The notes beneath the pieces are model-generated. The model was given only the letters and a program-made list of their open reading frames with translations. It was not told where the DNA came from and made no database searches. From Sphingomonadaceae bacterium 3R27C6 (GTDB lineage Bacteria > Pseudomonadota > Alphaproteobacteria > Sphingomonadales > Sphingomonadaceae): a stretch of 64,000 nt of DNA. A program made the translations under genes and the position numbers. This document shows, piece after piece, positions 45,339 to 53,482 of this stretch. The stretch is taken from positions 186,001-250,000 of the forward strand of contig SCNS01000002.1 of NCBI GenBank assembly GCA_005503215.1. Reading direction: 5' to 3'. Within the stretch, counting starts at the first letter, position 1; every line of letters starts with the position of its first letter.

Positions 45339-45632
45339 TTATTCGGGTTCCGATTCAGGCTTTTCTTCGGAATCCGGAGCGGGCTGGTCAGCCGGAGGCG
45401 TGGGCTCAGCCGCAGGGGGCGTATCGCTCGGGGTCGCGTCCTCGGTGGGCGCCGTTTCATCCGTCGGCTTCGTTTCGTCCGTCGGCTTGCTATCGGGCGC
45501 GGGGGCCGTGGTATCGGTCGGCGCCGGCTGCGACTGCGTCGTGGGGGCCGGCTCTTCGGCCGGAGCAGTCGTCTGGGCCAAAGCGGGGAAACTGATTGCC
45601 GCGGCACCGATCAAAAGCACTTGTTTCAACAC
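45339..45632 (-). CDS. Short exported Pro/Thr/Glu-rich protein, paralogue of the EF-hand gene's front part
   Basis: A 97-residue protein with the signal peptide MLKQVLLIGAAAISFPALAQTTAPA, nearly identical to that of the EF-hand gene 22 bases downstream. The rest is low-complexity Pro/Thr/Asp/Glu sequence (KPTDETKPTDETAPTEDATP, then a very acidic tail EEKPESEPE) and has no EF-hand. GTG 45632 follows AGGAGA and gives exactly the shared signal-peptide start. It looks like a partial tandem duplicate that lost, or never gained, the calcium-binding part. Confidence 0.82.
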   Translation of the reverse strand: MLKQVLLIGAAAISFPALAQTTAPAEEPAPTTQSQPAPTDTTAPAPDSKPTDETKPTDETAPTEDATPSDTPPAAEPTPPADQPAPDSEEKPESEPE

Positions 45633-45735
45633 ATTTATTCTCCTGTAACGGCGACTTCGATGGTCCTGCGACCCGTCGCCTTTCTGATGGGGCATAGGAG
45701 CAACCCATCGTGTTTCCGCAAAGTTGCGCGCCCTC

Positions 45736-45772
45736 GGCGTTTGGCGAAACGCCCCGTCCCTGCTACGGGGCG
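45736..45772 (+). promoter_or_regulatory. purB: Two overlapping hairpins in the purB leader
   Basis: Stem A pairs GGCGTTT (45736-45742) with AAACGCC (45747-45753). Stem B pairs CGCCCCGT (45750-45757) with ACGGGGCG (45765-45772). They share bases 45750-45753 and cannot form together. The purB ATG is 59 bases downstream. The words CCCATCGTG and TTCCGC recur nearby. Regulation by switching is possible but unproven. Confidence 0.3.
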
Positions 45773-45830
45773 CCCCATCGTGGTTCCGCGTGGATTCCGC
45801 GATAAGGCGCCCGAAAAGGAAGGAAATTCA

Positions 45831-47147
45831 ATGGTTCCGCGTTACGCACGGCCGGAAATGACCGCGATCTGGTCGGCCGAGAATCGGTTTCGCATCTGGT
45901 TCGAGATCGAAGCGCACGCGACCGATGCCCTTGCCGAACTGGGCACCGTGCCGAAATCGGCAGCCAAGGCGCTGTGGGACTGGTGGGCGACGAACCCGGT
46001 GATAGACGTCGCCGCGATCGACGCGATCGAGGCGGTTACCAAGCACGACGTCATCGCCTTCCTGACCTGGGTGGCCGAGAATGTCGGCGACGAAGCGCGC
46101 TTCATGCACCAGGGCATGACCAGCTCGGACGTGCTCGACACCTGCCTCGCGGTTCAGCTCAGCCAGGCCGCCGATATCCTGCTCGCCGACCTCGACGCGC
46201 TGCTCGAGGCGATCAAGCGCCGCGCCTATGAGCATAAGCTGACCCCGACGATCGGCCGCAGCCATGGCATCCACGCCGAACCGGTCACCTTCGGGCTCAA
46301 GCTCGCCGAAGCCTATGCCGAATTCTCGCGCTGCAAGCTGCGCCTCCAGGCCGCGCGCGCCGAAATCGCGACCTGCGCCATCTCGGGCGCCGTCGGCACC
46401 TTCGCCAACATCGACCCGCGCGTCGAAGCGCATGTCGCGGCAAAGCTCGGCCTCGCGATCGAGCCCGTCTCGACGCAGGTGATCCCGCGCGACCGCCATG
46501 CGATGTTCTTCGCCGTGCTCGGCGTCGTCGCCTCGTCGATCGAACGCCTGTCGGTCGAAGTCCGCCACCTCCAGCGCACCGAAGTGCTTGAAGCCGAGGA
46601 ATATTTCTCGCCCGGCCAGAAAGGCTCGTCGGCGATGCCGCACAAGCGCAACCCCGTGCTTACCGAAAACCTCACCGGCCTCGCGCGCATGGTGCGCAGC
46701 GCCGCGATCCCGGCGATGGAAAATGTCGCGCTCTGGCACGAGCGCGACATCAGTCACTCGTCAGTCGAACGCTTCATCGGCCCCGACGCGACGATCACGC
46801 TCGACTTCGCGCTCGGACGCCTGACCGGCGTGGTCGACAAGCTGCTCGTTTATCCCGCACGGATGCAGAAGAATCTCGACCGCATGGGCGGGCTCGTCCA
46901 TTCGCAGCGCGTCCTGCTCGCGCTGACGCAGGCAGGCGCGAGCCGCGAGGAAAGCTATGTCCTCGTCCAGCGCAACGCGATGAAGGTCTGGGATTCCGAC
47001 GGCCAGCTCTCGCTGCTCGAACTGCTCAAGACCGACGCCGACGTCACCGCAAAGCTCTCGGCCGACGAACTCACCGCGCTGTTCGACCTCGGCTATCATA
47101 TGAAGCATGTCGATACGATCTTCGACCGGGTGTTCGGGGCGGCATAG
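45831..47147 (+). CDS. purB: Adenylosuccinate lyase
   Basis: A 438-residue enzyme of purine synthesis that removes fumarate from SAICAR and from adenylosuccinate. The fumarase/aspartase superfamily signature GSSAMPHKRNPV is present near 265-276, along with TSSDVLDTCLAVQL, the active-site histidine region GRSHGIHAEPVTFG and SGAVGTFANIDPRVE. AAGGAAGG precedes ATG 45831, and the product starts MVPRYARPEMTAIWS as in relatives. Longer upstream frames are shadows of the intergenic DNA. Confidence 0.97.
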   Translation: MVPRYARPEMTAIWSAENRFRIWFEIEAHATDALAELGTVPKSAAKALWDWWATNPVIDVAAIDAIEAVTKHDVIAFLTWVAENVGDEARFMHQGMTSSDVLDTCLAVQLSQAADILLADLDALLEAIKRRAYEHKLTPTIGRSHGIHAEPVTFGLKLAEAYAEFSRCKLRLQAARAEIATCAISGAVGTFANIDPRVEAHVAAKLGLAIEPVSTQVIPRDRHAMFFAVLGVVASSIERLSVEVRHLQRTEVLEAEEYFSPGQKGSSAMPHKRNPVLTENLTGLARMVRSAAIPAMENVALWHERDISHSSVERFIGPDATITLDFALGRLTGVVDKLLVYPARMQKNLDRMGGLVHSQRVLLALTQAGASREESYVLVQRNAMKVWDSDGQLSLLELLKTDADVTAKLSADELTALFDLGYHMKHVDTIFDRVFGAA

Positions 47148-47216
47148 CTCGCGGACTGGAATCGCGCGGCAATCTGTCATAGGGTCGGCGCCAGACCGAC
47201 AGAGGAGCAAGACGAA

Positions 47217-47558
47217 GTGGGCATCCTGCGAACGATCATCTGGGTCTCGTTGACCGCCATCCTCGTCATTTTCGCGATGGCGAACTGGATTCCGGTCACC
47301 GTCACGATCTGGCCGGGACAGGTGCTCGACACCAAATTGCCCGTGTTGATCCTCACAGCGTTCCTGATCGGCAGCGTGCCGATGTGGATCGCGCTGCGCA
47401 CGACGCGCTGGTCGATGAAGCGCCGCCTCGACGCCAGCGAGCGGCAGGCGGCCGATTTGCGCGCGCTCGCCAACCGGCCCGTCGAGGTCACGCCCACTCC
47501 GCCGGTCAACGACATCCCGCCCGCCCCATCCGACCTTTTCTCCACGGACAAGCCATGA
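47217..47558 (+). CDS. LapA-domain membrane protein
   Basis: A 113-residue protein with two membrane helices (ILRTIIWVSLTAILVIFAMAN and VLILTAFLIGSVPMWIALRTT), then a basic segment and a Pro-rich tail. The pattern WIPVTVTIWPGQVLDTKLPVLIL fits the LapA/DUF1049 family, named for lipopolysaccharide assembly protein A in E. coli. It starts at a GTG with AGAGGAG upstream, 69 bases after purB, and ends with ATGA overlapping pyrF by 4 bases. LapA-pyrF neighbourhood is common in alphaproteobacteria. Confidence 0.9.
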   Translation: MGILRTIIWVSLTAILVIFAMANWIPVTVTIWPGQVLDTKLPVLILTAFLIGSVPMWIALRTTRWSMKRRLDASERQAADLRALANRPVEVTPTPPVNDIPPAPSDLFSTDKP

Positions 47559-48229
47559 CCTCCCCGCTTTATCTCGCCATCGACACCACGCACCTCGATG
47601 CGGCGCTGACGCTGGCGCAAAAGGTACGGCGTCACGTCGGCGGGCTGAAGCTCGGCCTCGAATTCTTCTGCGCCAACGGGCACCACGGTGTGCATGAAAT
47701 GGCGAAGCTCGGTTTGCCGATCTTTCTCGACCTCAAGCTCCACGACATTCCCAACACCGTCGCCAAGGCGATCCAGGCGCTGCGCTCGCTCGAACCGGCA
47801 ATCATCACCGTCCACGCCGCTGGCGGCCGCGCGATGCTCGAAGAAGCGAAGGCATCCGCGGGCACGAACACCAAGGTCGTCGCGGTGACCGTGCTCACCA
47901 GCCTCGACGCGCCCGATCTGGAAGACATCGGCGTCGGCGGCAGCCCGCACGAACAGGTGGTGCGCCTCGCTGCGCTCGCCCGCGAAGCCGGTCTCGACGG
48001 CATCGTCTGTTCGGGACAGGAAGTGAAAGCGGCGCGCAAGGCGTGGCCCGGCGGCTATTTCGTCGTCCCCGGCGTGCGCCCGGCGAACGGCAAGATCGGC
48101 GACCAGAAACGCGTCGTCACGCCGGCGCAGGCGATGGCCGACGGCGCCTCGATCCTCGTCGTCGGCCGCCCGATTAGCCAGTCGGCGGACCCCGACCTTG
48201 CCGCGCGCGAGATCGAAGCGACGCTTTAA
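47555..48229 (+). CDS. pyrF: Orotidine 5'-phosphate decarboxylase
   Basis: A 224-residue TIM-barrel enzyme making UMP in pyrimidine synthesis. The catalytic Lys-Asp-Lys-Asp set appears in FLDLKLHDIPNTV (residues about 58-68), and YFVVPGVRP and the closing VVGRPISQSADP contact the phosphate. Its start overlaps lapA by 4 bases. An inverted repeat follows before trpF, which suggests a break or slowdown in the transcript. Confidence 0.96.
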   Translation: MTSPLYLAIDTTHLDAALTLAQKVRRHVGGLKLGLEFFCANGHHGVHEMAKLGLPIFLDLKLHDIPNTVAKAIQALRSLEPAIITVHAAGGRAMLEEAKASAGTNTKVVAVTVLTSLDAPDLEDIGVGGSPHEQVVRLAALAREAGLDGIVCSGQEVKAARKAWPGGYFVVPGVRPANGKIGDQKRVVTPAQAMADGASILVVGRPISQSADPDLAAREIEATL

Positions 48230-48245
48230 GCTCAATTCCCATTCC

Positions 48246-48325
48246 CGTTCGTGTCGAGCGAAGTCGAGACATCCATCGGAGCAGCGCAAGATCGAGAGAC
48301 ATCTCGACTTCGCTCGATGCGAACG
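48246..48325. repeat. 23-bp inverted repeat between pyrF and trpF
   Basis: Arm 48246-48268 and arm 48303-48325 are reverse complements with two mismatches, 34 bases apart. Their core (TCGAGCGAAGTCGAG) is the kind of dispersed palindrome found widely in sphingomonad genomes. It may end the pyrF transcript or form an mRNA-stabilising hairpin. Confidence 0.75.
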
Positions 48326-48344
48326 GACAAAATAGAGTCTGACC

Positions 48345-48977
48345 ATGCCCCCACTCGTCAAAATCTGCGGCCTCAAGACGATCGAAGAGGTCGATGCCGC
48401 CATCCGCCACGGCGCGACGCATATCGGTCTCAATCACTATGAACCGAGCCCGCGCTATATCGACCTCAAGACCGCGGCCGAGCTGCGCAAGCGCGCAGGC
48501 GCGGCCAACGTCAAGGTCGCGTTGCTGTTGGTCAACGCGCCGCAGCAACTCACCGGCGACGCGCTCGGCATGGTGCGCCCCGACATCATCCAGTTCCACG
48601 GCACCGAAACGCCCGAATGGCTGGGTGCTGTGAAGCGGCTGACCCCCGCCGAAGTCTGGAAGGCCGTCGGCCTGAAGGACGCCGACACACTCGTGCGGAT
48701 GCAGAAATATCACGGCGTCGCCGACCGCATCCTGTTCGACGCCCCCGCCGCCGCGATGCCCGGCGGCACCGGCACGCGCTTCGACTGGTCGCTGCTCAAA
48801 AACCATCGCCACAGCATCGACTGGGGCATCGCGGGCGGCCTCACGCCCGAAAATGTCGCGCAGGCCATCGCCGAAACCGGCGCGCCGCTGGTCGATGTCT
48901 CGTCAGGCGTCGAAAGCGCGCCGGGCGTCAAGGATGTGGACAAGATCGCTGCTTTCCTTAAAGCGGCGGGCCGATGA
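48345..48977 (+). CDS. trpF: Phosphoribosylanthranilate isomerase
   Basis: A 210-residue TIM-barrel enzyme of tryptophan synthesis. Catalytic Cys is in VKICGLKT (residue 8), the aspartate in [13 protein letters not shown] region and the phosphate loop in AGGLTPENV and [14 protein letters not shown]. Its ATG lies 20 bases after the inverted repeat. The stop overlaps the trpB start as ATGA, beginning the chain trpF-trpB-small protein-trpA-accD. Confidence 0.96.
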   Translation: MPPLVKICGLKTIEEVDAAIRHGATHIGLNHYEPSPRYIDLKTAAELRKRAGAANVKVALLLVNAPQQLTGDALGMVRPDIIQFHGTETPEWLGAVKRLTPAEVWKAVGLKDADTLVRMQKYHGVADRILFDAPAAAMPGGTGTRFDWSLLKNHRHSIDWGIAGGLTPENVAQAIAETGAPLVDVSSGVESAPGVKDVDKIAAFLKAAGR

Positions 48978-50185
48978 CTGACATACCCAACAGCCTCCGC
49001 ACCGGCCCCGACGCGCGTGGCCATTTCGGCCAGTTCGGCGGCCGCTATGTCGCCGAAACGCTGATGCCGCTGATCCTCGACCTCGAACGCCACTATCGCG
49101 CCGCGCAGGCCGACCCCGCCTTCAAGGCCGAGTTCGACTATCTGCTGAAACATTATGTCGGGCGCCCGAGCCCGCTGTGGTTCGCCGAGCGGCTGACCGA
49201 GCATCTTGGCGGCGCGAAGATTTATCTGAAGCGCGAGGATTTGAACCACACCGGCGCGCACAAGATCAACAATTGCATCGGCCAGATCCTGCTCGCCAAG
49301 CGCATGGGCAAGACCAAGATCATTGCCGAAACTGGCGCGGGCCAGCACGGCGTTGCGACCGCGACCGTCGCCGCGCTGTTCGGCCTGCCCTGCACGATCT
49401 TCATGGGCGCGGTCGACGTCGCGCGGCAACAGCCGAACGTGTTCCGGATGAAGCTGCTCGGCGCCGAAGTCGTCGCGGTCGAAAGCGGCGCGAAGACGCT
49501 GAAGGATGCAATGAACGAGGCGCTGCGCCATTGGGTCGCGAACGTCCACGACACCTTCTACATCATCGGCACCGTCGCGGGCCCGCACCCCTATCCCGAG
49601 TTGGTTCGCGATTTCCAGTCGGTGATCGGCGACGAAGCGCGTGAGCAGATATTGGAGGCTGAGGGCCGCCTACCCGACATGCTTATCGCCCCCGTCGGCG
49701 GCGGTTCGAACGCGATCGGCCTCTTCCACCCCTTCCTCGACGACGGTGGCGTCGAAATCGTCGGTGTCGAAGCCGCGGGCGAAGGGCTCGACAAGAAGCA
49801 CGCCGCCAGCCTCGCGGGCGGGCGCCCGGGCATTCTCCACGGCAACAAGACCTATCTGTTGCAGGACGAGGACGGCCAGATCACCGAGGCGCACAGCATC
49901 TCGGCGGGTCTCGACTATCCCGGCATCGGCCCCGAACATAGCTGGCTCCACGAAATCGGCCGAGTCCGCTACGAACCCGTCACCGACGACGAAGCGCTCG
50001 CGAGCTTCCAGAAACTGACCAAGCTCGAAGGCATCATCCCCGCGCTCGAAAGCGCGCACGCGATCGCCGCCGCCGAACGCATCGCCCCGACGATGGACAA
50101 GGACAAGATCATCATCGTCAACTGCTCGGGCCGCGGCGACAAGGATATCTTCACCGTGGCCGATGCGCTGGGGGTGAAGCTGTGA
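48974..50185 (+). CDS. trpB: Tryptophan synthase beta chain
   Basis: A 403-residue PLP enzyme joining indole and serine. The PLP lysine is in [13 protein letters not shown] (residue about 98), the glycine-rich phosphate cup in [10 protein letters not shown], and the catalytic glutamate in ETGAGQHG. The product starts after ATG 48974, overlapping trpF. Its TGA overlaps the GTG of the next small gene by 4 bases. Length is normal for the family. Confidence 0.97.
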   Translation: MTDIPNSLRTGPDARGHFGQFGGRYVAETLMPLILDLERHYRAAQADPAFKAEFDYLLKHYVGRPSPLWFAERLTEHLGGAKIYLKREDLNHTGAHKINNCIGQILLAKRMGKTKIIAETGAGQHGVATATVAALFGLPCTIFMGAVDVARQQPNVFRMKLLGAEVVAVESGAKTLKDAMNEALRHWVANVHDTFYIIGTVAGPHPYPELVRDFQSVIGDEAREQILEAEGRLPDMLIAPVGGGSNAIGLFHPFLDDGGVEIVGVEAAGEGLDKKHAASLAGGRPGILHGNKTYLLQDEDGQITEAHSISAGLDYPGIGPEHSWLHEIGRVRYEPVTDDEALASFQKLTKLEGIIPALESAHAIAAAERIAPTMDKDKIIIVNCSGRGDKDIFTVADALGVKL

Positions 50186-50379
50186 AGCCCGGCCAACGTC
50201 GCGCGATCATCGTCTTCGCAATCGCAGCAGCGGTTCAGGCGCTCGGCTTCCCGCTGATCAGCAAGATTTTCGCCTTGGGTGATCGGTTTCAGTCGCCCTC
50301 TTGGGTCGTTGTGGTGCTCGTATCGTTGATGTTCGTGTGGCTCGACAAAGCTGCAAACCAGAAAAAGTCCGCCGAATGA
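50182..50379 (+). CDS. Small two-helix membrane protein between trpB and trpA
   Basis: A 65-residue protein with two predicted helices ([24 protein letters not shown] and [18 protein letters not shown]), separated by a short loop, and a basic tail (NQKKSAE). It starts with GTG in a 4-base overlap with trpB and ends in a 4-base overlap with trpA, so it is translated as part of the operon. I do not recognise a family. Its position splits the normally adjacent trpB-trpA pair, which is unusual. Confidence 0.72.
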   Translation: MKPGQRRAIIVFAIAAAVQALGFPLISKIFALGDRFQSPSWVVVVLVSLMFVWLDKAANQKKSAE

Positions 50380-51167
50380 CCCGCTTCGCCGCCACCTTCG
50401 CCAAGCCGCGCCCCGCGCTTGTCGCCTTCATCACCGCGGGCGACGGCGACACCGCCGCCAACCTCGACGCGCTCGTCGTGGGCGGTGCCGATGTGATCGA
50501 GCTTGGCATGCCCTTCACCGATCCGATGGCCGATGGCCCAGCGATTCAGGCCGCGAATTTGCGCAGCCTCGCGAAAGGCACGACGACCGCCGACATCTTC
50601 GCCATCGCATCAGCTTTCCGCCAGCGTCATCCCGAAACGCCGCTCGTCCTGATGGGCTATGCCAACCCGATGACGATCCGCGGGTCCGACTGGTTCGCCG
50701 CCGAATGTGCCAAAGCAGGCGTCGACGGCGTGATCTGCGTCGACATTCCGTCTGAAGAAGACGCCGAACTCGGCCCGAGTCTTCGCGCCGCTGGCGTTGA
50801 CTTGATCCGTCTTGCCACGCCCACCACCGATCCGGCGCGCTTGCCCGCCGTGCTCGATGGCGCGGGTGGTTTCCTTTATTATGTCTCGGTCGCCGGGATC
50901 ACCGGCCAGCAACAAGCGGCACAGGCGAGCATCGACGAAGCTGTTGCACGCCTCAAAGCCGCCACCGACCTTCCCGTCGCCGTAGGATTTGGCGTCCGCA
51001 CCCCCGAACAGGCGGCCCCGATCGCCAAGGTCGCCGACGGCGTCGTCGTCGGATCGGCCTTCATCGACATCATCGCGCAGCATGGCGACGCCGCCGCGCC
51101 TTACGTCGAGGCCTTCACCCGCTTACTCGCCGATGCTATCCACGGCGCAAAGGAGATCGCCGCATGA
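50376..51167 (+). CDS. trpA: Tryptophan synthase alpha chain
   Basis: A 263-residue TIM-barrel subunit that splits indole-3-glycerol phosphate. The catalytic Glu and Asp are in [17 protein letters not shown] and the region [10 protein letters not shown]; the loop GITGQQQ and [10 protein letters not shown] near the phosphate site are intact. ATG 50376 overlaps the small protein's stop by 4 bases, and accD starts 4 bases before the trpA stop. In many alphaproteobacteria trpA is followed by accD and folC, as here. Confidence 0.96.
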   Translation: MTRFAATFAKPRPALVAFITAGDGDTAANLDALVVGGADVIELGMPFTDPMADGPAIQAANLRSLAKGTTTADIFAIASAFRQRHPETPLVLMGYANPMTIRGSDWFAAECAKAGVDGVICVDIPSEEDAELGPSLRAAGVDLIRLATPTTDPARLPAVLDGAGGFLYYVSVAGITGQQQAAQASIDEAVARLKAATDLPVAVGFGVRTPEQAAPIAKVADGVVVGSAFIDIIAQHGDAAAPYVEAFTRLLADAIHGAKEIAA

Positions 51168-52015
51168 GCTGGCTCGACCGCGTTCGCAACGCGCTGCCCT
51201 TCGGGGCCAAACGCGACACCGCCGACAATCTCTGGCACAAATGCCGCCAGTGCCAGCAGATGGTGTTCGTCAAGGAATGGGAAGATAATCTCAACGTCTG
51301 CCCGCGCTGCGACCATCACGACCGCATCGGCGCGACCGAACGTTTCGCGCAGCTGTTCGACGGCGGCCTCCACGAACTGATCAGCGCGCCAGCGGCGCCC
51401 GAAGACCCGCTGAAGTTTCGCGACACCAAGAAATATGTCGACCGCATCAAGGCGGCGCGCGCGCAAACCGGCGACCGCGATGCCTATCAGAACGCGGCGG
51501 GCAAGATCGACGGCCAGCCGGTCGTGATCGGCGTCCAGGATTTCGCCTTCATGGGCGGGTCGATGGGCGTTGCGGTCGGCGAAGCCTTTGTCGCCGGGGT
51601 TGAACAGGCGATCAAGCGCGGTACGCCCTATATCGCGATCACCGCAGCGGGCGGCGCGCGCATGCAGGAAGGCACGCTGTCACTGATGCAGATGCCGCGC
51701 GCCACCGTCGCGCTCGCGCGCCTGCGCCGCGCCGGCCTGCCCTATATCGTGCTCCTGACCGATCCGACCACCGGCGGTGTCACCGCAAGCTATGCGATGC
51801 TCGGCGATATCCAGATCAGCGAACCCAAAGCGCTGATCGGCTTCGCCGGCCAGCGCGTGATCGAGAATACGATCCGCGAAAAGCTGCCCGAAGGCTTCCA
51901 GCGCGCCGAATATCTGCTCGATCATGGGATGATCGACATGGTCGTCCACCGCAAGGAATTGCCCGAAACATTGGGCCGCCTGATCGGTTATCTGGCGCCC
52001 GAAAAGGCGGCCTGA
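51164..52015 (+). CDS. accD: Acetyl-CoA carboxylase carboxyltransferase beta subunit
   Basis: A 283-residue subunit that transfers the carboxyl group from biotin to acetyl-CoA to make malonyl-CoA. The N-terminal four-cysteine zinc finger is visible ([11 protein letters not shown] ... NVCPRCDHH), followed by the carboxyltransferase core with [22 protein letters not shown] and [20 protein letters not shown]. The start overlaps trpA by 4 bases. A dispersed repeat pair and then folC follow. Confidence 0.97.
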   Translation: MSWLDRVRNALPFGAKRDTADNLWHKCRQCQQMVFVKEWEDNLNVCPRCDHHDRIGATERFAQLFDGGLHELISAPAAPEDPLKFRDTKKYVDRIKAARAQTGDRDAYQNAAGKIDGQPVVIGVQDFAFMGGSMGVAVGEAFVAGVEQAIKRGTPYIAITAAGGARMQEGTLSLMQMPRATVALARLRRAGLPYIVLLTDPTTGGVTASYAMLGDIQISEPKALIGFAGQRVIENTIREKLPEGFQRAEYLLDHGMIDMVVHRKELPETLGRLIGYLAPEKAA

Positions 52016-52050
52016 GCAGACCGTCGCAACGGAACGCGAGCTCTCTTTCT

Positions 52051-52125
52051 CGTCACCCCGGACTTGATCCGGGGCCTGCCTTTCTTGAAGGAAATGGCGG
52101 GTGCCGGGTCAGGCCCGGCATGACG
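52051..52125. repeat. REP-like palindromes between accD and folC
   Basis: CGTCA and TGACG flank two hairpins: CCCCGGA-CTTGA-TCCGGGG (52056-52074) and GCCGGG/CCCGGC (about 52103-52119). The 'CGTCACCCCGGACTTGATCC' form is a frequent dispersed element in alphaproteobacteria. It probably ends or tempers the operon transcript before folC. Confidence 0.7.
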
Positions 52126-52165
52126 GATGATGGGGATGCTGTTTTCCTCTAATCGAGCTACGACC

Positions 52166-53482
52166 ATGCCCGACCACGCCCACAGCTCCGACCCCGCGGT
52201 CCAAACCCAGCTCGATCGCCTCGCCGCCCTGTCGCCGGGCCGCGACATCCTCGGGCTGGAGCGCATCGCCGAACTTTGCGCGCGCCTCGGCAACCCGCAA
52301 CTCCAGCTGCCGCGCACCTTCCATGTCGCGGGCACCAACGGCAAGGGATCGACCTGCGCCTACCTCCGCGCAATCCTCGAAGCGAGCGGGCGGCGCGTGC
52401 ACAGCTACACCAGCCCGCATCTCGTGCGCTTCAACGAGCGCATCCGCCTTGCTGGAACGCTGATCGACGACGCGCTGCTCGCCGCGCTCCTCGAAGAAGT
52501 GCTCGACGAGGCCGCCGACCTGCACGCAAGCTTCTTCGAAGTCACCACCGCCGCTGCTTTCCTCGCCTTCGCGCGCATCCCCGCCGACGATTGTATCATC
52601 GAGGTGGGCCTCGGCGGACGGCTCGACGCGACCAACATCATTCCGCCGCCCGCCGTCTGCGGCATCGCCTCGCTCGGCATCGACCATGAAGCCTTCCTGC
52701 TCGCCCCCGAAACCGGAACGCCCGACGATCCGGCGATACGCATCGCGTGGGAAAAGGCGGGTATCATCAAACCCGACACGCCCGTCGCAACGTTCGACTA
52801 TCCGCCGGGCGTGCGCGACACCATCGCCGCCAAGGTCGCCTCCGTCGGCGCCACGCTATTTCCCGAAGGGAACGGGTGGGCGATAGAGGCCAGCGGCGAC
52901 AGCTTTCGCTGGACCTCGAAACTCGGTTCGGTCGCCGAACCGATGCGTCCGCGCATGGCCGGGCCGCACCAGATGCGCAACGCCGGGCTCGCCATCGCGA
53001 TGCTGCGCCTCGCGCCCGGCTCGCAGCCGACCGAAGAAGCGATCGCCCGCGGCGTCGCGGGCGCCTTTTGGCCTGCCCGCATGCAGCGCCTCGGCGCCGG
53101 CCCCCTCGCCGCGCTGTTGCCCGGCGGCACCGAAATCTGGCTCGACGGAGCCCATAATGTCGACGCCGGGCTCGCGCTTGCACGCCAGTTCGCCGACGAG
53201 CCGCGGCGCGTCCACCTGATCACCGGCATGCTCGCGAACAAGGATCCGGCGGCTATTGTCGCGCCGCTGGCCGATCGCCTCGCCAGCCTGACCGTCGTCC
53301 CCGTCCAGGGGCACGAGCATCATGGCGCCGCCGCGTTTGGCGCCGATGCAAAGGCGGCCGCTTCGGTTGCCGACGCCCTGAGCGATCTCGCTGTCGATCC
53401 CGCGCGCGAAATCGTCCTGATCGCCGGCTCGCTCTATCTCGCCGGCGAAGTGCTCAGCGCGAACCTGCAGTTTCCGGACTGA
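52166..53482 (+). CDS. folC: Bifunctional folylpolyglutamate / dihydrofolate synthase
   Basis: A 438-residue Mur-ligase-like enzyme that adds glutamate to folates. The ATP-binding loop is FHVAGTNGKGSTCAYLRAIL, followed by SYTSPHLVRFNERI (substrate loop), EVGLGGRLDATNI and WLDGAHNVDAGLALA in the second domain. ATG 52166 (MPDHAHSSDPAVQTQLDRL) fits relatives; an earlier ATG at 52127 lies in the repeat and is unlikely. The last 29 bases overlap the end of the converging ampG gene. Confidence 0.94.
   Translation: MPDHAHSSDPAVQTQLDRLAALSPGRDILGLERIAELCARLGNPQLQLPRTFHVAGTNGKGSTCAYLRAILEASGRRVHSYTSPHLVRFNERIRLAGTLIDDALLAALLEEVLDEAADLHASFFEVTTAAAFLAFARIPADDCIIEVGLGGRLDATNIIPPPAVCGIASLGIDHEAFLLAPETGTPDDPAIRIAWEKAGIIKPDTPVATFDYPPGVRDTIAAKVASVGATLFPEGNGWAIEASGDSFRWTSKLGSVAEPMRPRMAGPHQMRNAGLAIAMLRLAPGSQPTEEAIARGVAGAFWPARMQRLGAGPLAALLPGGTEIWLDGAHNVDAGLALARQFADEPRRVHLITGMLANKDPAAIVAPLADRLASLTVVPVQGHEHHGAAAFGADAKAAASVADALSDLAVDPAREIVLIAGSLYLAGEVLSANLQFPD

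Noticed and set aside
48230..48344. A trp attenuator with leader peptide before trpF
   Set aside because: No short frame with a run of Trp codons is present; the region is a dispersed palindrome.
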